Positions 1-8,541 of a stretch of DNA of 64,000 nucleotides are shown here, piece after piece. The translations under genes and the position numbers were made by a program. The notes beneath the pieces are model-generated. The model was not told the origin of the DNA and did no database searches. It was given only the letters and a program-made list of their open reading frames with translations. Position 1 is the stretch's first letter. Every line of letters starts with the position of its first letter. The stretch is from Streptomyces netropsis. Its GTDB lineage: Bacteria > Actinomycetota > Actinomycetes > Streptomycetales > Streptomycetaceae. Location: assembly GCF_014203545.1 (NCBI RefSeq), contig NZ_JACHJG010000011.1:124001-188000 (forward strand). The letters run 5' to 3'.

Positions 1-155
1 GCCGCGCGGTGCGCGAGGTGACCTACGGGGCCGGGGTGCGCATGGAGATCGGGCTGCCGGAGGCGGACGTGGAGTCGTTCCGGGCCTGGCTGGCGGACAC
101 CACGGCGGGGACGGCCGGCTTCGAGCTGGGCGGCGAGGCGTACGAGGACGCCTGA
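1..155 (+). CDS. C-terminal end of a YigZ/IMPACT-like (UPF0029) protein, partial
   Basis: Only the last 50 residues are inside the window (reading frame begins at base 3, stop TGA at 153-155). The visible part, with REVTYGAGVRMEIGLP and FRAWLADTTAG, has the look of the C-terminal ferredoxin-like DUF1949 domain of YigZ family proteins, which in streptomycetes can sit just upstream of sbcD. The assignment is a recollection of family appearance plus context; the diagnostic N-terminal UPF0029 domain is off the left edge, so the function cannot be confirmed here. Confidence 0.55.
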   Translation, partial: RAVREVTYGAGVRMEIGLPEADVESFRAWLADTTAGTAGFELGGEAYEDA

Positions 156-275
156 GCCGGCGGCGTACCGGGGCCTGCCCGGTGGATCTTCGGCGGTCGG
201 CGAGCGGCGTCCGGTGGGTGCGCCCGCGCGGCGGAGCGTTGCCCTCGTACCGGGCGCGCGGGCGAGCCCGACAAC

Positions 276-431
276 GTGGCGAGTTCCCCCGGCTACCGCC
301 GGGAGGTGCCCCGGTACCGGGCGTCGGGCTTCGACGTGACCAGCGTCGTCCTGGCCGCACTGGCCCTCGGCGCGGCACTGCTGTGCGCGCTGCTCGGGTC
401 GGGACACAGGGCCGGCTCCGCAGCCGGGTGA
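276..431 (+). CDS. Possible small membrane protein (51 aa)
   Basis: A GTG-started frame encodes 51 residues: a basic N-terminus (SSPGYRREVPRYR) and then one clear hydrophobic segment of about 20 residues (VTSVVLAALALGAALLCALL), ending in a short polar tail. It lies in the gap between the YigZ-like gene and sbcD on the same strand. No convincing ribosome binding site precedes the GTG, and the frame stays open upstream, so it may be non-coding. I do not recognise a family; a single-pass membrane peptide is the most that can be said. Confidence 0.3.
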   Translation: MASSPGYRREVPRYRASGFDVTSVVLAALALGAALLCALLGSGHRAGSAAG

Positions 432-549
432 GGGCGTGCCCCGCGGCACGGGGGACGCGGGGCGTTCCCTCCGGAGCCCCTGTGGCGGGTGCCGACATCG
501 AGTACCGTGCTGGGTCGGTGCCGAATCGGAGCGCGGAGGAACGGAAAGC

Positions 550-573
550 ATGCAGGTCGGAGCCCCGCGTTGA
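550..573 (+). other. Putative 7-codon leader minigene upstream of sbcD
   Basis: An ATG at 550 follows a strong GGAGGA at 535-540 with a 9-base spacer and opens a reading frame of seven sense codons (MQVGAPR) that ends in TGA at 571-573. That stop overlaps the TTG start of sbcD (TTGA). The sbcD frame itself has no comparable ribosome binding site, so ribosomes may reach it by termination-reinitiation from this leader. Seen: the signals and the overlap. Inferred: translational coupling. Confidence 0.4.
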
Positions 574-1742
574 GAATGCTGCACACATCGGACTGGCACC
601 TCGGCCGGTCCTTCCACCGCGTGGGCCTCCTGGCGGCCCAGCGCGCGTTCATCGACCACCTCGTCGAGACCGTGCGCGAGCAGAGGGTCGACGCGGTCCT
701 CGTCGCCGGTGACGTGTACGACCGGGCGGTGCCGCCGCTCACCGCCGTCGAGCTGTTCGACGAGGCCCTGCACCGGCTCGCCGACCTCGGCGTTCCCACC
801 GTGATGATCTCCGGGAACCACGACTCGCCCCGCCGCCTCGGCGTCGGCGCGGGCCTCATCGAGCGGGCCGGCATACATCTGCGCACCGCCCCGGCCGCCT
901 GCGGCACCCCCGTCCTCCTCGCCGACGCGCACGGCGACGTCGCCTTCTACGGCCTGCCCTACCTCGAACCGGCCCTCGTGCGCGAGGAGCTGGGCGCCCG
1001 CCGCGGCAGCCACGCCGCCGTGCTGGAGGCCGCGATGGACCGGGTGCGGGCCGACCTCGCCACCCGGCCCGCCGGGACCCGGTCCGTCGTCCTCGCCCAC
1101 GCCTTCGTCGCCGGCGGCGCCGAGAGCGACAGCGAGCGCGACATCACCGTGGGCGGCGTCGCCGCCGTGCCCGCCGCCGTCTTCGACGGCGTCGACTACA
1201 CCGCGCTCGGCCATCTGCACGGCGCCCAGACGATCACCGACCGCGTCCGCTACTCCGGCTCCCCCCTCGCGTACTCCTTCTCCGAGACCGACCACCGCAA
1301 GACCATGTGGCTGATCGACCTCGATGCCGAAGGGGCGGTCACCGCCGAGCGGCTCGACTGCCCCGTGCCGCGCCCGCTCGCCCGGATCCGCGGCCGCCTC
1401 GACGACCTCCTCGACGACCCGCGGCTGGAGCGGCACGAGCAGGCGTGGGTCGAGGCCACGCTCACCGACGCGCACCGCCCGCAGGAGCCCATGGCCCGGC
1501 TCGCCCGGCGCTTCCCGCACGTGGTGAGCCTCGCGTTCGAACCCGACCGGGCCCCCGAGGACCCGCTCGCCTCCTACGCCCAGCGGCTGCGGGGCCGGAC
1601 CGACCGGCAGATCACCGAGGACTTCGTGGCCCACGTGCGCGGCGGCCGGGGCGCCGACGAGGCCGAGGCCGCCGTGCTCACCACCGCCCTCGACGCCGTA
1701 CGACTGGCCGGGACCGAGACCGTCCGCGAGGAGACCCGATGA
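570..1742 (+). CDS. sbcD: Exonuclease subunit SbcD (Mre11-type)
   Basis: SbcD is the nuclease subunit of the SbcCD complex, which cleaves hairpins and processes blocked DNA ends. The protein (390 aa from TTG 570, or 388 from ATG 576) starts with the calcineurin-like phosphoesterase motif MLHTSDWHLGRSF, followed by AGDVYDRAVPP, SGNHDSPRRL and GHLHGAQ, which supply the metal-binding Asp, His and Asn residues. Length is normal for the family. An upstream in-frame ATG at 489 is rejected because the 27 residues it would add have no similarity to SbcD. The stop overlaps the ATG of sbcC by four bases (ATGA), so the two subunits are translationally coupled. Confidence 0.93.
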   Translation: MRMLHTSDWHLGRSFHRVGLLAAQRAFIDHLVETVREQRVDAVLVAGDVYDRAVPPLTAVELFDEALHRLADLGVPTVMISGNHDSPRRLGVGAGLIERAGIHLRTAPAACGTPVLLADAHGDVAFYGLPYLEPALVREELGARRGSHAAVLEAAMDRVRADLATRPAGTRSVVLAHAFVAGGAESDSERDITVGGVAAVPAAVFDGVDYTALGHLHGAQTITDRVRYSGSPLAYSFSETDHRKTMWLIDLDAEGAVTAERLDCPVPRPLARIRGRLDDLLDDPRLERHEQAWVEATLTDAHRPQEPMARLARRFPHVVSLAFEPDRAPEDPLASYAQRLRGRTDRQITEDFVAHVRGGRGADEAEAAVLTTALDAVRLAGTETVREETR

Positions 1743-4700
1743 GGCTGCACCGGCTGGCCGTCACCGCCTTCGGCCCCTTCGGCGCCACCCAGCACATCGA
1801 TTTCGACGAGCTGTCCGCCGCCGGACTGTTCCTGCTGCACGGACCCACCGGCGCGGGCAAGACGTCCATCCTCGACGCGGTCTGCTACGCCCTCTACGGC
1901 GGGGTCCCCGGCGCCCGTCAGGGCAGCGGACCGACCCTGCGCAGCGACCACGCGGAGCCGGGCACCCCCACCGAGGTGACGCTCGACCTCACCGTCGGCG
2001 GACGGCGGCTGGAGATCACCCGGCGCCCCGAGCAGCCGCGCCCCAAGAAGCGGGGCACCGGTGTCACCCGCGAGAAGGCCTACAGCGCGCTGCGCGAACA
2101 CAAGGACGGCCACTGGCAGGGCCTCAGCCGCTCCCACCAGGAGATCGGCGAGGAGATCAAGCAGCTGCTCGGCATGAGCCAGGAACAGTTCTGCCAGGTC
2201 GTCCTCCTGCCGCAGGGCGACTTCGCCCGCTTCCTGCGCGCCGAGGACGCGGCCCGTGGCAAGCTGCTGGGCAAGCTCTTCGACACCGGCCGCTTCGCCG
2301 CCGTCGAAGCGCACCTCGCCGAGCTGCGCAGGGCCGCCGAGAAGCAGGTCACCGCCGGTGACGAGCGGCTGCTCGCCCTCGGCCACCGGATGCGGCAGGC
2401 CGCGGCCGACCCGTCGCTGCCCGAGGTCGGCACGCCCGCGCCCGCGACGGTGGCCCCGTCCGGCACGCGGCCGTCCCGCGCCGCCTCCGTTCCGGCGCAG
2501 CGCGCCGCCGAGCCGCCCTTGGCCCCCGGCGCCCCCGGGCTGGCCGAGGCCGTCCTGGAATGGGCGGCCCTCGCCCGTGCCAACGCCCGCGAGCGCCGCG
2601 ACATCGCCGCGGCCGCCGCCAAGGCCGCCGACGCGGCCCACCACGCCGCACGGGAGGAAGCCGACGCGGTACGCGAACGGGACCACCTCCAGCGCCGCCA
2701 CGCCGACGCCCGGCAGCGGGCCCTCGCCCTCGAAGAGCGGCGCGAGGAAACGCGGCGGATACGCGAGCGGCTGGACCGGGCCCGCGCCGCCGAGTCCGTC
2801 GCCCCCGTCCTGGACCTTCGCGAACGGGCCGGGCGCGCGCACCGCGACGCCGTCGCCGCCGAAGCGCGGGCGCGGCGGGAGCTGCCGGCCGAGCACACCG
2901 ACGGCGGTGCCGAGGCGCTGGCGGCGCTGGAGCGGCGGCTCCGCGAGGAACTCGGCTCGCTCGCGGGCGCCCGCCGCGCCGAACAGCGGGCCGCCGACAT
3001 CGCCGCCGAACGCGCGGGCCTGGAACGCGACGCCCGCCTGGACGAGGACATCCTCACCGACACGGCCGACTGGTTCGCCGGCTGGGAGGCCAGGCGTGCC
3101 GCCCACGAGCAGCGCGTCGAGACCGCCCGGGAGGCGGCCACCCGGGCCGCCCGCCTGGAGGGCGAGCTGGCCGCCGCCCGGCAGCGGCTGGGCGCCGCCG
3201 TCGAGCGCGACCGCCTGACCGGACAGGTCGAGGACGCCGAGGAACGGCTGCGCGGTGCCCGCGAGCGGGCCAACGAGGCCCGCGAACACTGGCTGGACCT
3301 CAAGGAACGCCGCCTGCTCGGCTTCGCCGCCGAACTGGCCGCCGAGCTGGGCCCGGGCGCGGCCTGCAAGGTGTGCGGCTCCACCGAGCACCCCGACCCG
3401 GCGCGGACCGCGGCCGACCACGTGGACCGCACCGACGAGGAACGCGCGCTGGAGACCTCCCGGCGGGCCGACGCCGCCCGGGAGGAGACCGACCGGCGGC
3501 TGCACACCCTGCGCGAGGCCCTTGCCGCGGCCACGGCCGGGGCGGGCACGGCCACCGTCGCCGAACTGACCGCGGCCTTCGAGGACGTCCTGCGCTCCTT
3601 CACCGAGGCGCGGGACGCGGGCGCCGACGCCCATGCCGCCCGCGAGGCGCGGGACCGCGCCGCGCGCGAATACGAGCTGCGCCGGGAGGAACGACAGGCC
3701 GCGCAACTGCGCAGCTCCGCCCGCACGGCCCACAGGGAACGCCTGGACGCCCAACTGGTCGCTCTGGAAGAGGAGTTGACACAGGCGCGCGGCGGTGCGG
3801 CGACCGTCGCACAGCGCGCGGCGCTGCTGGAGCGGCAGCTCGCCCGCCTCGCCGAAGCGGCCGAGGCCGTACGGGCGGCACAGGACGCGGCGACGCGCCT
3901 TCAGGAGGCCGACGTCCGGCTCGCCGACGCCGCCCACCGCGCGGGCTTCGACACCCCCCGGAGCGCGGCCGCCGCGATCCTGACCGGCGCCGAGCAGCGG
4001 GAGCTGCAACACCGCCTCGACCGGTGGCAGCGGGAGGAGACCGAGGTCGCCGCCCAGCTGGCCGATCCGGCGGCCGCGGCCGCCGCCGCGCTTCCCCCCG
4101 CCGACCCGCGGGCCGCGCAGGAAGCCGCCGACACCGCCTCCCGCGCCCTGCAGCGCGCCTTCGCCGAGGACGCCGCCGCCCGCACCCGCTGCGAGGACCT
4201 GGACCGGCTCTCCGCACAGGCCACCGCCGACGCGCACCGGCTCGCCCCCCTGCGCGAGGAGCACCACCGGGTGGCGTCCCTCGCGTCGCTGGCCGCCGGC
4301 ACCTCCGCGGACAACGAGCGGAAGATGCGCCTGGAGTCCTACGTCCTCGCCGCCCGGCTCGAACAGGTCGCGGCCGCCGCCACCGCCCGCCTCCAGCGCA
4401 TGTCGGCCGGCCGCTACACCCTCGTCCACTCCGACCAGCGCACCGGCGGAACTCGCCGCTCCGGCCTCGGCCTGCACGTCATCGACTCATGGACCGGCAG
4501 CGAGCGCGACACCGCGACCCTCTCGGGCGGCGAGACGTTCTTCGCCTCGCTCTCCCTCGCCCTCGGCCTCGCCGACGTCGTGACGGACGAGGCGGGCGGC
4601 ATGCGCCTGGACACGCTCTTCATCGACGAGGGCTTCGGCAGCCTCGACGAGCAGACCCTGGACGAGGTCCTCGACGTCCTCGACTCGCTGCGCGAGCGGG

Positions 4701-4825
4701 ACCGCACGGTCGGCATCGTCAGCCACGTCGCCGACCTGCGCCAGCGCGTCCCCGCGCAGCTCCAGGTCGTCAAGGACCGTTCGGGTTCGGCCGTGCGGCA
4801 CCGCACGGCGGGGGTCAGCGGCTGA
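1739..4825 (+). CDS. sbcC: SbcC SMC-like ATPase subunit
   Basis: The 1028-residue partner of SbcD is an SMC/Rad50-like ATPase that clamps DNA and gates the nuclease. The N-terminus carries AFGPFG and the Walker A HGPTGAGKTSILDAV (about residues 32-46). A very long Ala/Arg/Glu-rich coiled coil follows and is interrupted by the zinc-hook CKVCGSTEHPDP (CxxC). The C-terminal lobe has the ABC signature LSGGETFFASL, Walker B DTLFIDEGFGSLD and a switch-region His (IVSHVADLR). All core elements are intact. The gene overlaps sbcD at its start and converges on the Lrp gene, overlapping it by 11 bases. Confidence 0.93.
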   Translation: MRLHRLAVTAFGPFGATQHIDFDELSAAGLFLLHGPTGAGKTSILDAVCYALYGGVPGARQGSGPTLRSDHAEPGTPTEVTLDLTVGGRRLEITRRPEQPRPKKRGTGVTREKAYSALREHKDGHWQGLSRSHQEIGEEIKQLLGMSQEQFCQVVLLPQGDFARFLRAEDAARGKLLGKLFDTGRFAAVEAHLAELRRAAEKQVTAGDERLLALGHRMRQAAADPSLPEVGTPAPATVAPSGTRPSRAASVPAQRAAEPPLAPGAPGLAEAVLEWAALARANARERRDIAAAAAKAADAAHHAAREEADAVRERDHLQRRHADARQRALALEERREETRRIRERLDRARAAESVAPVLDLRERAGRAHRDAVAAEARARRELPAEHTDGGAEALAALERRLREELGSLAGARRAEQRAADIAAERAGLERDARLDEDILTDTADWFAGWEARRAAHEQRVETAREAATRAARLEGELAAARQRLGAAVERDRLTGQVEDAEERLRGARERANEAREHWLDLKERRLLGFAAELAAELGPGAACKVCGSTEHPDPARTAADHVDRTDEERALETSRRADAAREETDRRLHTLREALAAATAGAGTATVAELTAAFEDVLRSFTEARDAGADAHAAREARDRAAREYELRREERQAAQLRSSARTAHRERLDAQLVALEEELTQARGGAATVAQRAALLERQLARLAEAAEAVRAAQDAATRLQEADVRLADAAHRAGFDTPRSAAAAILTGAEQRELQHRLDRWQREETEVAAQLADPAAAAAAALPPADPRAAQEAADTASRALQRAFAEDAAARTRCEDLDRLSAQATADAHRLAPLREEHHRVASLASLAAGTSADNERKMRLESYVLAARLEQVAAAATARLQRMSAGRYTLVHSDQRTGGTRRSGLGLHVIDSWTGSERDTATLSGGETFFASLSLALGLADVVTDEAGGMRLDTLFIDEGFGSLDEQTLDEVLDVLDSLRERDRTVGIVSHVADLRQRVPAQLQVVKDRSGSAVRHRTAGVSG

Positions 4826-5261
4826 GCGCCCGGCGCGGGAGCGGCGAGGAGTAGACGATGCTGGTGGTCACCGAGCCGAGCGCCCCGATCCGCCCCGCGA
4901 CCTCCTCCAGATGACGCATCGACCGGGCGGCGACCTTGATCACGAAGCAGTCGTCGCCGGTCACGTGGTGCGCCTCCAGGATCTCCGGCGTCGCGGCCAG
5001 CAGATCGTGGAAGGGCTTGTAATTGCCGTTCGGATAGCGCAGTCGCACGAAGGCGAGGACGGGCAGCCCCAGCTTCTCGGGGTCCACGACGGCGGTGTAG
5101 CCGCCGATGATCCCCGCCTCCTCCAGGCGGCGGACCCGCTCGGTCACGGCGCTGGAGGACATGTTCACGGTGCGCGCCAACTCGGCGAAGCCCGCGCGCC
5201 CGTTGCTCTGCAGGGCGTCGAGGATGCGCCAGTCCGTGGCGTCTGGGGAATAGCCGGTCAT
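4815..5261 (-). CDS. Lrp/AsnC-family transcriptional regulator
   Basis: A 148-residue protein of standard Lrp/AsnC length. Residues 7-65 form the winged helix-turn-helix (DWRILDALQSNGRAGFAE, then SSSAVTERVRRLEEAGII). Residues 70-148 form the RAM/AsnC ligand domain, with the expected GDDCFVIKV core strand. It probably senses an amino acid and binds its own upstream region. That region (5262-5308) is repeated in decayed form at 8542-8624, next to a divergent rhodanese gene, so lrp and the rhodanese gene were probably originally adjacent and divergent, and the island 5309-8541 now separates them. The ligand is unknown. Confidence 0.85.
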   Translation of the reverse strand: MTGYSPDATDWRILDALQSNGRAGFAELARTVNMSSSAVTERVRRLEEAGIIGGYTAVVDPEKLGLPVLAFVRLRYPNGNYKPFHDLLAATPEILEAHHVTGDDCFVIKVAARSMRHLEEVAGRIGALGSVTTSIVYSSPLPRRALSR

Positions 5262-5308
5262 GGGCGATGTCTAGCAGTGAAATCCCCGGATGAACAGGGT
5301 TTTTGTCG
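5226..5308. repeat. Left copy of 83-bp imperfect direct repeat (lrp 5' end and upstream region)
   Basis: Aligned without gaps to 8542-8624, 66 of 83 positions are identical, including a 16-base perfect core GCAGTGAAATCCCCGG. This copy covers the first 12 codons of the intact lrp gene and 47 bases of its upstream region. The two copies bracket the AT-rich two-gene island. Confidence 0.8.
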
Positions 5309-5487
5309 TGGATCACACATGGCGCGACGCGATGGGCCGGGGGCTCCGGGCTCGGTGCGCGGCTGCCTGACGATCAAGCGGAAGGTGGGAGAGAGGAGCA
5401 GGGCTGTTCACCCGGCGCACCCTGCCGGCTGACCGCCCTCGGTGCGCACTGCCGGCCGCCCCGCCCACGGTCGGCCCGGTCACAGGC

Positions 5488-5523
5488 GCCTTGATCACGT
5501 GAGACAACCCACATGATCAAGGC
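5488..5523 (-). terminator. Hairpin terminator downstream of the propeller/toxin-like gene
   Basis: Arms GCCTTGATCACGTG (5488-5501) and CACATGATCAAGGC (5510-5523) pair over 14 bases with one G-T type mismatch around an 8-base loop. The hairpin lies 38 bases past the stop of the leftward gene ending at 5561. There is no T-run, which is common for streptomycete terminators. The rest of 5309-5560 shows no gene. Confidence 0.6.
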
Positions 5524-5560
5524 ACCCATGCCCGCCCACCCGCGAAAAGACCGACCTGCG

Positions 5561-7471
5561 CTACGACTTCGCCGAGGCACCGGGCAGCACGCCGGAGATC
5601 CGCAACAGCTTGCCCTCCCGGTTGGTGACGTAGATCCAGCCCTTGTCGCGGTCCAGCCCGACGCCGCAGACCGTGCCGAGCCCCTCGACCACCGCGCGCT
5701 GCAGGCCCTTGTCCTTGCCCTCGGCCACCCCGACCTCATGCAGCTTGCTGCCGCCCCAGTCGGAGACATATGCGATGCCCGCGCCATCCAGCGCTACGCG
5801 GACGGCCCTCCCGAGACCGGTGGCGACAGGCTGCGGGGCGCCGCCATTCGGCTTCAGGTCGACCTCGTACAGCCCACCGAGTTCGTACTGGCCGACGTAC
5901 GCCTTGCCCCCGTCCAGCGCTACTCCGGCGGCCCTCGGCACGTCCCAAGTGCGCTGTTTCTGCGCCGGTTCGCTGCTCACGTCGAACTCGATCAGCTTCC
6001 CGCTTTCGACCTCGGTGACATAGGCCTTCTTGTTCGGCAGGTCCAGCGCGACGCCGTACGCGTACATGCCCTTGGCGGCCGTGACCGGGGAGATGGAGCG
6101 GTCGGACAGGTTCACCGTGAACAGGCCCTTGCCGCCGTATTCGGCGACGTAGGCCTTGTTGCCCGGCAGGTCCAGCGCCACATCGTTGACTTCGCCGAGC
6201 TTCTCCAGGAACCAGTCCGTTTTGCCGCCGGTGAGATCCACCTGGTACAGCTTGCCGCCGGACCGGTCGGCCACGTACGCCTTTTGCCGGTTTTCCCGCA
6301 GGTCCAGCGCGAGGCCCTCGGCCCTCCCCAACCCGCTGGCGCGCTCGAAGGTCGTATCCTTCGGGATCGCTTTCTCCTGGCCGTCACTCTTGTGCAGAGG
6401 GTGCTGTTTCAAATCAAAATTAAGTTTTTCCAGTTCGAAGACCTCGTGGACCCCGGCGAGGGTGGAAACGACCTCCGCTTCCCCTTTTTGCGTGAAGGGC
6501 TTGCCTTCATCGTTCAAGTCGAAGGTCTCATTGTCCGTACCGGTCTCACCGAGTTTCCATGCGATCACTTTGGAATACTTCGGCTCCTTGGCCTGTGGGC
6601 CCTCCGGGCGGGTCTCCTTGACCTCCACCGGCTCGGGGTAATACAAAGCGACCCACCCGCCGAAGGAGACCGGGAATTCGTAGTCGAACCTCCTCACCTG
6701 GCGCCGCTGCGTTGCCAGGACATCTACCCGGCTGCCAACCTCCCCGTTCAGCGTGGATGATGTCTTGAATCCGGTGGTCAACGAACCACTGACAGAAGCA
6801 GTGATCCCCAGCATCAGCTGTGCCGACAATTCCCCGGTGCCCGTGGCGGTACCCGTGGCTGTCGTCGTACTGGTCATTTGCGACTGGGACTCCGTGTCAA
6901 CGCCCTGATTGTCCTTGCTGTTCTTCAGGGTGATCTTCTCGGATTGGTTCATCGCCATGCTCTTCTGCAGCTGCTGCTGAAGTGACGCGGTGGCTTTCGC
7001 CCCGAACGTGAGCTGCACCTGCCCCTGGAGCGACCAGCTGATGGTGTTCGAAATCGAGAATTCGACCGTGTGTGACCATGTGGTGGGCTTGGGGTCGGTT
7101 CGATTGATGTACGTCTGCTTGGAGATCACGTCAGGAGGGGGCTGCACAATGTCGCCCCGCTCTTCGACAAGTGGAACGCCCACCGTCATATAGGCGCGCC
7201 ACCCGCGCTCGTGCGCCGCAGCCTCATCCCTGGGAAATTTCTCGAATCGTCCCTTGTTCAAAGAAAACCCGATAGGGGAGACGTACCGGTCCTTCCCGTC
7301 CGCTGTTTTCTTCTCGGCCTTCCTCTTCAGTTTCTCTTTGTCCCGCTCCAGGATGGCCGGGGCCTTTTTGTCAATCTTGAGCTCCTTCAGGTTTTTCCCG
7401 GTCAGCGGGTGGCGGATGAACCGTTCGCCAAGATGAGCCGTGCTCACGTTGTTTTTGATGGCTTCGCCCAT
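5561..7471 (-). CDS. Aerolysin/ETX-MTX2-like beta domain fused to a six-bladed beta-propeller
   Basis: This 636-residue protein belongs to no family I can name. Residues 1-125 are charged, with a Lys/Glu-rich helix near 30-60. Residues 130-350 are rich in Ser, Thr and Gln with alternating polar and hydrophobic residues (TVEFSISNTISWSLQGQ; ASVSGSLTTGFKTSSTLNG), the pattern of amphipathic strands in aerolysin/ETX-MTX2 pore formers, and include FPVSFGGWVALYYPEPV. Residues about 383-632 are six repeats of the type VALD..KAYVA...GGKLY.VDL, i.e. an NHL/SMP-30-like propeller. No signal peptide is present. The ATG at 7471 follows a perfect AAGGAGG at 9 bases; a TTG three codons upstream abuts that site and is rejected. 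Base composition is much more AT-rich than the neighbours, which suggests transfer. Pore formation is inference. Confidence 0.7.
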   Translation of the reverse strand: MGEAIKNNVSTAHLGERFIRHPLTGKNLKELKIDKKAPAILERDKEKLKRKAEKKTADGKDRYVSPIGFSLNKGRFEKFPRDEAAAHERGWRAYMTVGVPLVEERGDIVQPPPDVISKQTYINRTDPKPTTWSHTVEFSISNTISWSLQGQVQLTFGAKATASLQQQLQKSMAMNQSEKITLKNSKDNQGVDTESQSQMTSTTTATGTATGTGELSAQLMLGITASVSGSLTTGFKTSSTLNGEVGSRVDVLATQRRQVRRFDYEFPVSFGGWVALYYPEPVEVKETRPEGPQAKEPKYSKVIAWKLGETGTDNETFDLNDEGKPFTQKGEAEVVSTLAGVHEVFELEKLNFDLKQHPLHKSDGQEKAIPKDTTFERASGLGRAEGLALDLRENRQKAYVADRSGGKLYQVDLTGGKTDWFLEKLGEVNDVALDLPGNKAYVAEYGGKGLFTVNLSDRSISPVTAAKGMYAYGVALDLPNKKAYVTEVESGKLIEFDVSSEPAQKQRTWDVPRAAGVALDGGKAYVGQYELGGLYEVDLKPNGGAPQPVATGLGRAVRVALDGAGIAYVSDWGGSKLHEVGVAEGKDKGLQRAVVEGLGTVCGVGLDRDKGWIYVTNREGKLLRISGVLPGASAKS

Positions 7472-7569
7472 GCCTTTCAACCTCCTTGTGTCGTGGAACT
7501 GAACGATGCGTCGGTGATGATGCGTGAGCGGCGGCCGTTGCTACCGCTCAAGGGTCGGATCAAAGATCC

Positions 7570-8040
7570 TCACTCCTTGGTCGGCCACTCCTTGACCGAA
7601 CCGTCGGCATTCCTCTTGACGTTTTTGACCTGTTGGTGGTTGTCTTTCCTCAGGGCTTGTCGCTCTGCATCGCTGATCTCCGGCTTGTCTCCGTCCTCGA
7701 TCTTCACCTTCATTTCTTCGGACGCCTTTTTCATGGCCGAAGACGCCATACTGGATGTCGATTCCGGATTTTCGCTGGTTTCCCGCTGCTCGGTGGCTGC
7801 CGTCTGGGTGTTCTTGAACAGCGGGGTGAGGAAGTTGTTCACGATATTGAGCGCCTCGGGCGAAGTCTCGCGCACAATCTTCGGGTCGCGCGGAACTTCG
7901 TCAATTCCGTCGTAGAGCTCCGGATCGACCCCTTCCCGTTCGGGTCGAACGCCAGGAATTTGGGAATAGACTTGTCGGGCCGACTCTTCGGCGGACTTGG
8001 CTTCGCTTCCGCCGCCGCCGAAGATGTTCTTGAAAGACAT
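7570..8040 (-). CDS. Uncharacterised 156-aa partner protein of the propeller/toxin-like gene
   Basis: The product starts MSFKNIFGGGGSEAKSAEE and is hydrophilic and probably largely helical. It has a Gly-rich N-terminus, an Ala/Ser/Glu-rich middle (SSMASSAMKKASEEMKVKI) and a basic C-terminus with KNVKRNADGSVKEW. No membrane segment, signal peptide or catalytic motif is visible. The ATG at 8040 has an excellent GGAGGG site six bases upstream, so the longer 173-residue frame is rejected. It is followed after 98 bases by the large beta-domain/propeller gene on the same strand and shares its low GC, so the two look like one operon acquired together. It could be a chaperone, immunity or secretion partner, but nothing in the sequence decides this. 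Confidence 0.65.
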   Translation of the reverse strand: MSFKNIFGGGGSEAKSAEESARQVYSQIPGVRPEREGVDPELYDGIDEVPRDPKIVRETSPEALNIVNNFLTPLFKNTQTAATEQRETSENPESTSSMASSAMKKASEEMKVKIEDGDKPEISDAERQALRKDNHQQVKNVKRNADGSVKEWPTKE

Positions 8041-8541
8041 GAGCTTCCCTCCGGATTCTTTCGGTGGGCGCAAAATCACCCCTTGCGTCATCCACCGTGT
8101 GCACCAGGAACTTCGTGTGCGTGCCTACCCCGCCGGTGATCTATCCATTCGGCTCGGCCCTGTGGTTGCTGCCCGTCGCCGGGCTGCCGGCCGGTGGTGA
8201 CGTTGTTTTTGGCCCGCTGTGGCGGCTGGAATTGATCCCTGGTTGCTTTCTGCTTGAACGATGCTCTGGAATGGCCTTGCCTGTCGCCTGTAAAAACCGA
8301 CGCGAAGGGGCCGATTCGGGGCGTTGTCGAACTACAGATTGAGTTGAGTCCTGGCCAATGCGGTGGTACCGATATTGAGTCGAAACTGATGGGTCTCCTG
8401 TCTATTGGCCAGGTGTGAGTGCCGGAAGTGGGGGCGTGGCGTCGGCCGGCGCCCGCGGCGCGGGAGGATCTGCGGCTGCGGCTGCGGCTCGTTGCAGCCA
8501 GGCCAGGCCAGGGCACCGGGCACGGGACCCGCTCGGTCACA
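8041..8541 (-). promoter_or_regulatory. AT-rich upstream region of the two-gene island, with a long inverted repeat
   Basis: No gene is supported in these 500 bases. Relative to the leftward operon this is the 5' region. It contains perfect 10-base inverted arms CCTGGCCAAT (8350-8359) and ATTGGCCAGG (8404-8413), 44 bases apart, which could be paired regulator sites or an element end. A promoter could not be assigned with confidence. Confidence 0.4.

Noticed and set aside
489..569. ATG at 489 as the sbcD start
   Set aside because: The 27 extra residues are Arg-rich and unlike SbcD; the conserved MLHTSDWHL begins at 576.
1574..4477. 967-codon open frame on the minus strand
   Set aside because: It is antisense to sbcC and results from the high third-position GC; the plus-strand protein has all SMC/Rad50 motifs.
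7472..7480. TTG start at 7480 for the propeller/toxin-like gene
   Set aside because: It directly abuts the AGGAGG ribosome binding site; the ATG at 7471 has proper spacing.
5309..8541. Integrative element with its own integrase or transposase
   Set aside because: Only two protein genes are supported in the island and neither resembles a recombinase; no tRNA or short target duplication is present.
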